Shown here: positions 10,605-19,775 of the stretch, in pieces
Numbering within the stretch: the stretch's first letter is position 1
Layout: every line of letters starts with the position of its first letter
Assembly: GCA_022496185.1 (NCBI GenBank)
Contig: WTXG01000319.1
Span: 1-37,392 of the forward strand
Direction: 5' to 3'
From: Multifurca ochricompacta
Lineage: Eukaryota; Basidiomycota; Agaricomycetes; Russulales; Russulaceae
Length of the DNA: 37,392 bases
Program-made: the position numbers and the translations under genes
Notes under the pieces: model-generated
Seen by the model: only the letters and a program-made list of their open reading frames with translations
The model's database searches: none
What the model was told of the DNA's origin: nothing

Positions 10605-11200
10605 TGTTATGAACCCCGTTGCGTCACCTCTTATTTTTCTCTGGCACCACGTGACACTCCGCCTGGCTCTGTTTGCCCCATTTGTTGACTGTGTTGTGAC
10701 TTCCTTTGTACATATTTGCCCCTTATCTCTGACCAAGGCTGTGCTTATCTCTGACTCATACTTTACACAAGAATGCTTACATATTTTCCCACCAGAATTG
10801 CAACTATACCAAATCCGTCTACATATATTCGCATCTGACCCACTTGATTCCGTTCCCTCTTAGGGTAGATTACAACTTCGTTGATACACCGAGTATGACA
10901 CTCCGATTCAGACTCTGATCTCTACTACGTATATAAGGCCTGCCTAGATAGCCTGTATGCCTCAGACTCGACTTCTTAATCAACTTGGTGCATTACCTTC
11001 TGGGTGATTCCTAAGACCCGACTCTTGAATCGTCTCAGTGCTTCTGGCACTTGTCCACTCACCAACACTAAGGGATTAGCTCCTTTGTGTTGACCTCTCA
11101 CCCGATCTCCGTGTACTTGGAAGACAGTGCACACCTGACTCCGTAGTTCCGCTACACGACTCATCACATGTCGTGACGAACGCCCACACCAGGCATTACA
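10605..11200 (+). mobile_element. Family E LTR joining two unrelated Copia fragments
   Basis: 596 bp, TGTTATGAACC to GGCATTACA. TATATAAG at 10930-10937 and AGACTCGACTT at 10964-10974. Unlike all other complete LTRs here, its flanks do not match: CGAAT (10600-10604) on the left, TTGAA (11201-11205) on the right. Left flank is plus-strand gag A, right flank is minus-strand gag B. This points to recombination between two E insertions rather than one insertion. Confidence 0.9.
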
Positions 11201-12139
11201 TTGAAGCACTTTGAACAGGAGTACAGGGCTGTCCCCTTGTGGTGCGCTGTCGCTGGCAGGTGCCTGGTCTCCAGTTACTGTGACTTTGGCTGTAGCATTG
11301 GGAGATTTCTGCATATCATCTCCGGTGCCACTCACTTTGGCCTCATTTTCCTTTTCCAGCTTCCAACCCTCTTCCACCACATGGCCATGCTTCTTACAGT
11401 GAGTGCAGCGTTTCTTTGTCTTCTCCTCCTCTGACTTTCCCTTTTTAGCTGTATTTGCTGAGTGCACAAAGTAAGCGGTCACTCCAAGGCCTGATTCTTG
11501 GATGCGACATTGTTTGTCAAGAATTATTTGTGACTTGACATGCTCAATGGTAAGGGAAGATGGATTGGATGTAGAAAGTATGGTTTTTAGGGTGGATAGG
11601 GAGGTAGGGAGTGAGGAGATGATTGCAAAAGCGACGAGCTTGTCATCCAATGGCAAGCCGATGTTGGATATGGTATGGGCAGCCCTGACTATGGTGTTTA
11701 TCTGGGGCTCGAGTGATTCTGTGTCCGAGAGGGTGGAGTGGAAGACGTCGTTGATAAGGTAAACAATCTTCTGCTCTCCTTTGCCTTCATAGTGGACTAA
11801 TAGCTTCTCCCAGCATTCCTTGGCCATCTTCATGTACAGGACTGTACTCAGGGGTTTGTCCTTGAGTGTCAATGATATTTGCGCTTGTGCTTTGCTATCT
11901 TTGGATGCCCATTCCTCCTGTATTTCAGGAGGTGCTGTGGCATCTGGCTGAGGCTCTGATCCATCAACCACAGACCACAATCTCTGCAGTTTCAGGACCA
12001 TCTGAACTCTGTACTTCCAGAATGTGAAGTTTCCACCATCATCTTCCAAGGAGGGTATGTCATATTGACGTGCTCCTTTTGAGTTTGCCGCAGGTGATGC
12101 TGCTGCCACTTTGGGTGCCGCTGTGCTGGGGGAACTCAT
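11201..12139 (-). pseudogene. Copia B gag, 3' end cut by the family E LTR
   Basis: Starts at the ATG at 12139 (minus) and reads MSSPSTAAPKVAAASPAA, then a Copia-type gag domain (NFTFWKYRVQMVLKLQRLW at about residue 37, KECWEKLLVHYEG, LVAFAIISSLPTSLSTLKTI). About residues 243-260 hold a zinc knuckle CTHCKKHGHVVEEG in which the last cysteine is glycine, so metal binding is probably lost. After 313 codons the frame runs into the LTR at 11200, ending in LTR-derived residues at 10976. The gag is a different Copia lineage from A, C and D. Protease and later domains are missing. Confidence 0.85.
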
Positions 12140-12213
12140 TGCTTATAATGTGTGGTGGTTTTTTGTCTGGTGTGTATTCTGGTTGGATTTAGAGCAACTC
12201 AGGTCTCATAATC
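12140..12213 (-). promoter_or_regulatory. Copia B leader with primer-binding site
   Basis: Directly after the LTR end on the minus strand comes GATTATGAGACCTGAG (12213-12198). It complements an anticodon arm of the form GGTCTCATAATC, typical of elongator tRNA-Met, so Copia B would be primed by a half-tRNA different from that of A, C and D. The leader is short (74 bp) compared with about 930-950 bp in C and D. Confidence 0.6.
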
Positions 12214-12332
12214 TGTAGCAAGCTATGAAAGTGTAGCTCAGTCTTTGGGATAGAAAGACTATATAATTTGATAATACCTATGAAAGCGTAGCTACACAAA
12301 TGAATCAGTAAAGGAAAGATGCAGCTACAACA

Positions 12333-12842
12333 TGTCAAACAATCATGCTGCTGGTTATACTGACTGTGGTTAGTAGTGTGTTAAGCTAGAAAGACAAGTA
12401 TACTTCAGAGGTTGAAGAAACTCTATATTACTATTCTACTGACCTAGAAAGACAAGTATCTACAAGAGACAGTTAGTAAAAGGTATGGTAGAAAGTATGG
12501 TAGAACTTACACTTCAGAGGTTGAAGAAACTCTGAAGTGGAAGAGATGAAACAGACACCCTTATATACCCATAGGGGCCAGGGGAAATGGTCTGTGCGCA
12601 CTGGGAATAAGTCCACAAGTGCCAGACAATAAACAGAGAGGGATAAAGGCCATTGGCCAAAGAGATATCACATGCTAACTGCACATTACTAAGTCCATCA
12701 CTAATCAGCTGAGTAAGGTGAGAAAGAAATGTAATAAAGATAACATAAAAAGTCCAATACTCCGGAATCTAATCTAATCTAATCTACAGCTGAAGCGATC
12801 CTTAGATGCCTGAAGCATCTCCAGACACGTCCCGTGTCAACA
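12333..12842 (-). mobile_element. Solo LTR, Copia C/D family, inside LTR B
   Basis: 510 bp, minus strand, TGTTGACACGGGACGTG to ...GTTTGACA. Duplication CAACA at 12328-12332 and 12843-12847. It is a close relative of the Copia C 5' LTR (33156-33668, 513 bp), including GTGGACTTATTCCCAGTG and the TATATAAGGGTGTCTGTTTC promoter segment. Confidence 0.93.
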
Positions 12843-12951
12843 CAACACAAGGAGTACTGACCTCAGTCTTTGGGATAGAAAGACTGAGGTTCCTAACTAT
12901 GCTACTAAGTTCTTTTGTAAGAGTGAAGTATAACAAATAGACATGAAAATT

Positions 12952-13447
12952 TGTGACAGAATTCTCCCTGTGATGTTACTAATGACTTGACATCATGTTT
13001 CACCAGTGTTTTGCTTACTGAGGGCCTAACCCCTCCTAATTCTCCTTAGTTCTAGCTCATTCTACTGCACAACCATTTAGATACTATGTCATAGTCCTAG
13101 AACCTTCTATTTACTATGACATAGCTAGAACTACTTGTATTTAAAGTACAGTAAAGTAGAGAGACAGACCTAAGTCTGTTCTCTTGTATTCAATCAGAGG
13201 TGCTTCGGAATCCTTGAATCCTCTCAGTTAGAGCCCCACTTGAACTCTCCAAGATGTGACTTGGAGAGCCTTCATCATCTTGAACTTGTTGCAGGACTGA
13301 GCGTCTCTGCCGTCGACTTCAATTCTCGCACACATGCCCTTTGACTTCATTGTGGGCTTGAACCAAATTTGCTCTTGCTGTGACCTTGAATCTTGTCTTG
13401 TCTTGCTCCCATCCAACCCCGACACAGTTCTGCACCTAACTGTGACA
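12952..13447 (+). mobile_element. Solo LTR, family F, inside LTR B
   Basis: 496 bp, TGTGACAGAATTC to AACTGTGACA, with duplication AAATT at 12947-12951 and 13448-13452. TATTTAAAG promoter near 13137. It matches the copy at 17890-18389 nearly throughout. No internal region of this family is in the window, so its superfamily is not certain; LTR layout resembles Gypsy. Confidence 0.92.
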
Positions 13448-13557
13448 AAATTTGCATGACCCATGTGCTCTGAATATTGTGTTGATGTGGTGATGATTGG
13501 ATCTGGGCCGCCATCTCCAGTATCAATTGGCTGTGTGCTATGGCTGCACTTCCAACA

Positions 13558-13956
13558 GTTTTAAGTAGTCTAGTATGTATTTTAGATAATGCCAGACCAG
13601 CAGAAACAATTGCACATTAGTAAATAAGATGTGTCAGGGTACTTATGAAAGTAAGCCACTGATAACTAATTGGATTTACATTGCATGCCTGATCGGCTTT
13701 GGTATTTCATAGAATAGTACTAGAACCTATTTAAAGATGCCCTGTAGCACACAACAGACCCCATCTTGTCCTCTTGGGGCTGTAGGCTCTTAGCAATTGT
13801 TCAATATAGGTCTATTCTTGCTGGATTTTCACTCTTAGTTTCACCATGATCTCAACATCTTATCTTATCTACATAGCAAGCATGGGATAGAAGCACCTGT
13901 TACAAACACTGTTATTGATACAAGCTAAACTAAGACAATTTATGTTACAGGAGTTA
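13558..13956. repeat. Mosaic of an X-element fragment and LTR-like sequence
   Basis: 13563-13686 resembles the X2 segment 9215-9345 (TGTATTTTAGATAATGCCAG, ATTGCACATTA, CACTGATAAC, TTACATTGCA). From 13687 the match ends and an LTR-like stretch begins with CTATTTAAAGATGCCCTG near 13728, and two possible ends TGTTACA at 13905 and 13948. I could not find a duplication, so boundaries are unknown. AGTTA (13952-13956) should be the left duplication of Copia D. Confidence 0.4.
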
Positions 13957-14303
13957 TGTTGAACACAGAAGATGTTCAGTGATGCTTCAGGCATCAGGTG
14001 ATTAGATTAGCTACTTTGTAGATTAGATTAGATACCGGAGTCTCGGACTTTTTACATTATCATTATTACTTTCTTTCTCACATTCCGCAGTAGCTGACTG
14101 ATGCACTAGATAACATGTGATTTCTGTAGTAGCCAATAGCTTTACTCCCTCATGTTTATTGTTTGGACTTTGTCTGGCACTTGTGGACTTATTCCCAGTG
14201 CACAGACCACCCCTTGAATAGTATATAAGGGTGTCTGTTTCGTCTCTTACACTTCAGAGTTTCTTCTATCTCTGAAGTGTAAGTCCTCTCCCTTACTTAC
14301 TAT
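13957..14303 (+). mobile_element. Copia D 5' LTR, first part
   Basis: Starts TGTTGAACACAG and matches LTR C (33156) through the promoter (TATATAAGGGTGTCTGTTTC, about 14221) into CTTACTAT at 14296-14303. The remainder is at 31050-31206, beyond hAT-1. Joined length is 347 + 157 = 504 bp, against 510 and 513 bp for the other two copies, so no LTR sequence was lost. Confidence 0.92.
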
Positions 14304-14510
14304 TAGTGTTTAAAAGTCCGGTCCAGTCTGGTTTTTTCAATAAATTTCATGTGGACCAGACCGGCAACTGGTCTATAGTAACTCAAATATAGACCAACTG
14401 CAGACTGGACTTCTTAGGACCAGTCTATAGCAGTTCACTTTCAGTCCAACAACCGGTTCCAACCGGTTCTCACATGACCAGTTCAGAACTGGTCAGAGGT
14501 CGGTTCCCAG
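14304..14510. repeat. hAT-1 left terminal and subterminal repeats
   Basis: TIR TAGTGTTTAAAAGTCC followed by dense short repeats: GGACCAGACCGG, ACTGGTCTATAG, GGACCAGTCTATAG, CAACCGGTTCCAACCGGTTC, GACCAGTTCAGAACTGGTCA. The last is a near-perfect palindrome. Such direct and inverted subterminal motifs are the known transposase-binding pattern of hAT elements. Confidence 0.75.
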
Positions 14511-14639
14511 ACACTTGCAATTCTTGCATTACATTCTGTTATTCCGTTTTGACTCCTATTACTATTACTGTACAAATTTTTCATTTCTCCATCATTTTCA
14601 CTAGTATACAAGCACAACTTCATGATATTTTAAAAGGAC

Positions 14640-15400
14640 TCCTATTGTAGCATAAATTGTATAAAAAACCTATAAGAGTACTTGTATCAACAACAGAGTC
14701 TTGCTTTGCTTCCACTTCCACCTCTCACGCATCCCTGCTCATCTTCTTTTGCATCTATAATTGCATAGTAGTCAGGACACTTGTAGGGAGAACCATCAAT
14801 ACAGGACAGATAAGAGTTGGGGAGGGCATGAACAATGTATATCTTCCATAAATCAGTTTCTGGACATTATAACAAAGTTTTCAGATGAAGTAGAGATGGG
14901 ATGGAAATTATATACCCAGGTCATTGACAAGTGTGACCAATTCCTCTGTGCTAACCATAACAATTGGAAGCTCTGACAGTATGGAAAGTATGCCCTGGGT
15001 GACATTCCCATTGCTTGAAATCCATTTTGTGAGACCTAGGCAGCTGCTCAGCACTAATTCACTTACCCTGTGACACCAAAGACCATTGGCCTGAACTTTT
15101 TGGAGTGCCATGTTCAGCAACTTGGCTTCCAATATACCTTAGTTGAGCATGGTGAGTGTCAAGATATGGTGATGTATGCAGGTGGGGGGCATACTACAAA
15201 GACCGTTCCACATTAGCTACAAGGGCTAAGGAAGGAAGTGGATACTCATGAGGAATGGAGATGCAACCCCATGTTCCAAGTATTTGTGTGCCATTGCAAC
15301 GAGTGCCTTGAGTGTTCCAGCAACTAAGAACACATTGATGGGCCTCAGGTAGGATGATACATAGCATTACACACCTCCAGCATGCCACCCAAACGCGACT
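14640..15400 (-). other. Unrecognised cargo in hAT-1
   Basis: On the minus strand short open stretches look protein-like, for example ALQKVQANGLWCHR (about 15070-15115) followed by a GTAAGT donor, and SYLSCIDGSPYKCPDYYAII (about 14760-14815). At 15290-15330 another reads ALVAMAHKYLEHGVASPFLM. Stops and frame changes break them. I do not recognise a family. Placement between the TIR and the MYST fragment suggests further captured gene pieces. Confidence 0.3.
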
Positions 15401-16546
15401 GTCCGCCTGCCATTGCCCGTATTGACACGTACAGAATCAATTTCTATGTTCAGTGATGGAGGATGCACACCAGGTCGACGACGAGTAGAAGTAGAAGTGG
15501 AAGAAGGGGCAATGATGATGATGATGGGTGACAAGAGGGATAGTGGAGATGGCAAAAGTGTTATCCGATACGGCTTTGCTGAGAGCTTCCATTAACAGTT
15601 CGATGGTGATGTCGGTCATGTCTGCGTCCATGTCCACTCCCATTCCCACTCTCATGCCCATGTTCATCTCGACTGCTGGTGGTTTGTCAGATAATTCACC
15701 ACCAAGTATGCCATCATCACCATTATTGCCATTGATGATAACTTTTGGTACAGTAAAATCCATCCTCGTCATCAGTTCCGGCTCCAGTGGTGGCTGTGGC
15801 TGTGGTGCTTGCCAAGGCTGTGGAGTCGTGGCACCCAACTGGATGGCGGAGGCAGGTTGCGGGGAGGAGGAAGGCGAGGATGATGAGTGTTGTTGCTCGC
15901 GCTTGTGCTGATACATAGGGTCATCTTCATGTTCCAGTCAAAAGTTCGTAATCAAGGACTTGGTATAGGTTGGTGCACATGTTGATAAGAAGGTTGGTAG
16001 TGCAGCTGGTGGTGTGGCAGCACAGGAGTCAAATGGGGCGGAGGTGGCGGACTGTCATGTCCCATATCTGGACCTGGGTGGTGCCAGTGATGGAATTAGG
16101 GCCTAGCATGAGTGCACTCATGAGTTACCCGGATCCGAACTTGTGGGTATTTAGATTAGATAATCCCGTACTCGGATCCACACGAGTATTTTCCCACGGA
16201 TCACCCGGAGCCACGAGTCCTATACTTGCACAGATCCAAGTACTTGTGGGTATACTCGTAGGTTTACTTGAAAGGTTTGAGGCAGCCAGAGATCTTCATC
16301 TTGCATACAGAGAAAGAATATATATATTACTACAATCCCATGAAGTTTCAAGTCAGATCATGCATCCGATCCAAAATAAAACAAGAATCAGTTACAATAT
16401 CTATAGAAATGCGAAAAAACGCGAAAAAACGCGAAGTGTGGGGCGCGCCAATCGGACCGTGCATTGCCTTCCTATCTAGGAAGGTAGGCTTAAGAATGCA
16501 CGCATCGGCACGCATTGGTACAGAGATGCCGGGATCACGCCTAATT

Positions 16547-17224
16547 GATAAGATCAAAACACGTTCACAATTAATTAGATACTTAGGATATACATCTAAG
16601 TGATAAGATCAAAAATGTGTTCACAGTTAATTAGATACTTGGGATGTACATCTAAGTGATAAGATCAAAAATGCGTTCACAATTAATTAGATACTTAGGA
16701 TGTACATCTAAGTGATAAGATCAAAAATGCATTCACAATTAGTTAGACACTTGGGATGTACATCTAAGTGATAAGATCAAAAATGCGTTCACAATTAGTT
16801 AGATACTTGGGATGTACATCTAAGTGATAAGATCAAAAATGCGTTCACAGTTAATTAGATACTTAGGATGTACATCTAAGTGATAAGATCAAAAATGCAT
16901 TCACAATTAATTAGATACTTGGGATGTACATCTAAGTGATAAGATCAAAAACGCGTTCACAGTTAATTAGATACTTAGGATATACATCTAATACAAGTGA
17001 TAAGATTAAAAATGCGTTCACAATTAATTAGATACTTGGGATGTACATCTAAGTGATAAGATCAAAAATGCGTTCACAACTAATTAGATACTTGGAATGT
17101 ACATCTGAGTGATAAGATCAAAAATGCATTCACAATTAATTAGATACTAAAGATATACATCTAAGATAACACAAGTGATAAGATCAAAACACGTTCACAA
17201 TTAATTAGATACAAGTGATAAAAT
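16547..17224 (+). repeat. 56-bp minisatellite, 12 full copies plus a partial one
   Basis: Units begin GATAAGATCAAAA at 16547, 16602, 16658, 16714, 16770, 16826, 16882, 16938, 16999, 17055, 17111, 17177 and (partial) 17217. Spacing is 56 bp in most, with 55, 61, 66 and 40 at four places. Each has TTCACAATTAATTAGATAC and GGATGTACATCTAAG cores. Variation between copies is a few point changes, including CG/TG/CA at ATGCGTTCAC. Confidence 0.95.
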
Positions 17225-17273
17225 CAATTCTGCATAACCCTATATATAATATATTGTGTGTCTTTACTAGTGA

Positions 17274-17350
17274 GGCTGGGTGGCTTAGTGGTTAGAGCAC
17301 CGGACCGAGCTTGTTCCCAGAGGTCTTAGGTTCAATCCATGTTTCAGCCA
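17274..17350 (+). repeat. tRNA-like sequence (SINE head or tRNA relic) in Z
   Basis: GGCTGGG then TGGCTTAGTGGTTAGAGC fits an acceptor strand plus D arm with an A box; GGTTCAATCC (17329-17338) fits the B box, 43 bp downstream of the A box; ...CAGCCA closes the acceptor. The anticodon arm is poorly paired, so it is probably not a working tRNA. It is followed by ...AGTAAAAAATAATTTTATA, which could be a worn tail. Confidence 0.5.
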
Positions 17351-17889
17351 TTTCTGTTCTAGGTTGACAAGCCTAGTAAAAAATAATTTTATATAATAAT
17401 ATTCCCACGAGTATTCCGCAAGTACCCATGCGGGTACCTGGGGTGCCAAAATCAATACCCGGATCTGCATGAGTATTTTCCCACAGATCACCCAGATCCG
17501 CAAGTATCAATACCCGCGAGTTTTCCCACGGCTCTACTCAAAAAACTCGCAAGTTACCCAGACTTGTGCTATGCCCTAGATGGAATGGTGAGGCAGTGCT
17601 GGACACCAGATGAGAACCTTGAACTGAAGGCGAATGATGCTTCTAGAAACAGAAAGTGAGATTAATTAAGACATGAATTGTAACAACAACCAATTGAGGG
17701 GGATGATAGAGAGGAGCATACAGGGGCGAGAATACTGCCAAGGATGAGGTGGAGGCTTAAGACGTGAGCCTCATGATACAAGTCGTGCTCTGGGGAAGAG
17801 GGATGGGCAGTGTCCGAGGCATGGCGCGACTATAGGAAGGATTGGTGTTAGAGGGGGGTGGGTGAACAGTGGGAGAGATGGATGGATGG

Positions 17890-18389
17890 TGTGACAGAAT
17901 TCTCCCTGTGACGTTACTAATGACTTGACATTGTGTTTCACCAGTGTTTTACTTACTGAGGGCCTAACCCCTCCTAATTCTCCTTAGTTCTAGCTCATTC
18001 TACTGCACAACCATTTAGATACTATGTCATAGTCCTAGAACCTTCTATTTACTATGACATAGCTAGTTCTACATGTATTTAAAGACCTACTAGAGTAGAG
18101 AGACAGACTAAGTCTGTTCTCTTGTATTCAATCAGAGGTGCTTCGGAATCCTTGAATCCTCTCAGTTAGAGCCCCACTTGAACTCTCCAAGATGTGACTT
18201 GGAGAGCCTTCATCATCTTGAACTTGTTGCAGGACTTAGAGTCTCTGCCGTCGACTTCGAATCTCACGCGCATGCCCTCTGACTTCGTTGTGGGCTTGAA
18301 CCGAATTTGCTCTTGCTGTGACCTTGAACCTTGCCTTGGAAGACTTGCTCCCGTCCGACCCCGACACAGTTCTGCACCTAACTGTGACA
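17890..18389 (+). mobile_element. Solo LTR, family F, in hAT-1 cargo
   Basis: 500 bp, TGTGACAGAATTC to AACTGTGACA, duplication GATGG at 17885-17889 and 18390-18394. Same family as 12952-13447. Several differences between the two copies are CG against TG or CA (for example ACGTT here, ATGTT there). Confidence 0.92.
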
Positions 18390-18439
18390 GATGGCATGGT
18401 CAGATGGAGGCCTGGTAAATGAACATGTTAATTGCATCC

Positions 18440-19200
18440 TGACACTGTATTGAAGAAGCATACCTTGTTCCACCTCCCATCGACCTATATTGATACACTT
18501 CCATCCCTGTAGATTTCATCCCCTGGTGGATGACGTGCCTTGCATTTCAACTACAAAGAAGCATCAGCTTTCCACACATGCCATCAAAAGTGCGAAGGTG
18601 TACACCATGCCTTGATGCACCAAACTGACTCTTATTGTACTTCATCCACAAGCATCCATCTGGAATATTCGCATACTCTTCTGGGAAGGGTGCATTGTAC
18701 CACGTCTGAATGTTGTACTCTCCAAAGTGAATGGTGTGTATCCGAAGGCCCATCGAGTGCGCTGTGGCAGGTGAAGGCCCGGGAGTCGAAGGTGTGGGAG
18801 AGACAGAGCGCACTGAATTCGAAGGCTGCGTTGCGGCTATCGTGACATTTGATCAAAGCAGTCAATTTGATGGGCCGGCAATAGGGATCTTGGGGCTATG
18901 GGGGTGGGTTTTGGTTGGGGTGGATTGAGCTTGATCTGAGAGAGTAATAAGGAGTGCAACTTCGTTAATCTGATCAAATGATACTCACCTCCATCGCTTG
19001 TCAACTTCGCTCAAACCTGAGCTTGTCTGAATGCATTATCATGGTCTTTGATGTATCTCTGTCCTTGGGGGTGAGAATATCATCAAATAAACCTTTTGCT
19101 GGTCCCTTGTCACTGTTGTCCTCATTTTCCTTCCCTTTCCCTTGAGCAGGCAGCCTGAGTCGGACCACCATCCACCATGGGGGTGACTCAGGGGGGTGTA
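18440..19200 (-). pseudogene. Fragment of a MYST-family histone acetyltransferase gene carried by hAT-1
   Basis: Minus strand. GLFDDILTPKDRDTSKTMIM (about 19035-19095) and SDKLRFERS precede an intron (donor near 18987 GTGAGTATC). Next come a Ser/Pro linker, then IHTIHFGEYNIQTWYNAPF and PEEYANIPDG (18730-18645), the conserved block ahead of the MYST zinc finger, then KSQFGASRH, and after a further intron KCKARHPPGDEIYRDGS (18548-18498). MYST enzymes acetylate histone tails with acetyl-CoA. Here the CxxC half of the C2HC zinc finger is missing (WM-KYNKS), TGA and TAG stops occur, and the catalytic acetyl-CoA site is absent. Introns are kept, so capture was at the DNA level. Family assignment is from memory of the motif, good but not proven by search. 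Confidence 0.72.
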
Positions 19201-19229
19201 GTAGTGTGATCTTGAGGTGCAGGCATTTG

Positions 19230-19775
19230 ATAGGTGGCGAATGCTCTACCGCTTTACATGTCAGTGTACATGTGTGCCCTCAAGACAATGCAAGATCAAA
19301 GCAATCTACAAAACATATCAGTACATGACATGGCAAGTGCAGAACTTACCACTGAAACCGAGCTTTATGACTCTGGCACTTCACAACACATCTTCCCATT
19401 CCTCCAATGTTTCACTTCTTATCGATCCATTCCACCCAGAGCTATCACTGCAGCTGACAAATGAGTCTTCTATGCCATCAGGACTGGCAATCTTCAAATT
19501 GAGGTGCTGAATGGGCTGAAGACCACACCAGTTATTCTCAGAGATGCCTCATACACACTTGAAATTAGACTCACCATCATATCCATTGGATGTATTGCAA
19601 ATACTTGTTACTGTTTCTTTTGAAGGCCAGGATTGCAAAATCAAAGATACAAAAGGAGATTGGGCAAAATCAGCATAAGCCCCAATGGGCTGTATGAAGT
19701 TGAACACATACACACGGTGGCAGTTGCACCCGAACCCAAAGTGGATATTCTCACGCTTCACAGACAGCTCAATCT
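19230..19775 (+). pseudogene. Copia pol fragment (protease and pre-integrase part)
   Basis: Plus strand: MASAELTTETELYDSGTSQH (from 19331) carries the aspartic protease signature DSGTS, followed by RSIPPRAITAADK, a TGA stop, VFYAIRTGNLQIEVLNGL, and after a frameshift SPNGLYEVEH and VDILTLHRQL, the start of the GAG-pre-integrase domain. Both sides end abruptly and no LTR is nearby. It is a different Copia lineage from C (which has GATAHFSPN). Its opposite direction to the transposase and MYST exons shows it is a separate insertion or capture. Confidence 0.75.

Larger units (their letters stand above)
12214..13557 (-). mobile_element. Copia B 5' LTR, split by two solo LTRs
   Basis: On the minus strand it starts TGTTGGAAGTGCAG at 13557 and ends GCTTGCTACA at 12214. 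Removing the solo LTRs at 12333-12842 and 12952-13447, each with one 5-bp duplication, leaves 328 bp, close to the 318-bp solo LTR at 3557-3874 of the same family. The gag at 11201-12139 follows in the right direction. Confidence 0.82.
16097..17578. mobile_element. Z: non-autonomous hAT-type element with minisatellite
   Basis: Ends TAGGGCCTAGCATGAGT and ACTTGTGCTATGCCCTA are imperfect inverted repeats; 8-bp duplication GATGGAAT at 16089-16096 and 17579-17586. 1482 bp. Near both ends there are GAGTATTTTCCCACGG/GATCACCC and GGATCC/GATCCGC repeats in opposite direction (16130-16270 and 17400-17560). The centre holds a tandem array and a tRNA-like sequence. The palindromic CCTTCCTATCTAGGAAGG (about 16467) also has a counterpart in X (CCTTCCTATTAAGGAAGG, about 5346 and 9092). 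No protein is encoded. Confidence 0.88.
15400..17889 (-). pseudogene. His/Pro/Gln-rich exon pieces, split by element Z
   Basis: Minus strand. After an intron ending TTTCTAG near 17650, an exon begins KHHSPSVQGSHLVSSTAS (about 17595-17648) and continues, across Z with one duplication removed, as GPDMGHDSPPPPHLTPVL and HQLHYQPSYQHVHQPIPSP, to about 15930. After small frame changes it goes on as DDPMYQHKREQQHSSSSPSS and a Pro/Gln-rich, Met/Asp-rich stretch (15916-15437). The composition is that of a disordered regulatory tail. Because it lies downstream of the MYST fragment on the same strand, it may be the C-terminal part of that captured gene; this is inference. The uninterrupted frame across the Z insertion shows Z arrived while the frame was intact. 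Confidence 0.45.

Noticed and set aside
10976..11200. C-terminal extension of the Copia B gag frame
   Set aside because: It is the reverse strand of the family E LTR read through by chance.
12760..12790. GATTAGATTAGATTAGATT short tandem repeat as a separate satellite
   Set aside because: It is part of the Copia C/D LTR, present at the same place in 33205-33230 and 14020-14035.
15528..15911. Plus-strand frame rich in Ser, Met and Cys
   Set aside because: Mirror of the His/Pro/Gln-rich minus-strand exon; low-complexity sequence keeps several frames open.
16547..17224. CRISPR-like array
   Set aside because: Units are adjacent without unique spacers, and the window is eukaryotic.
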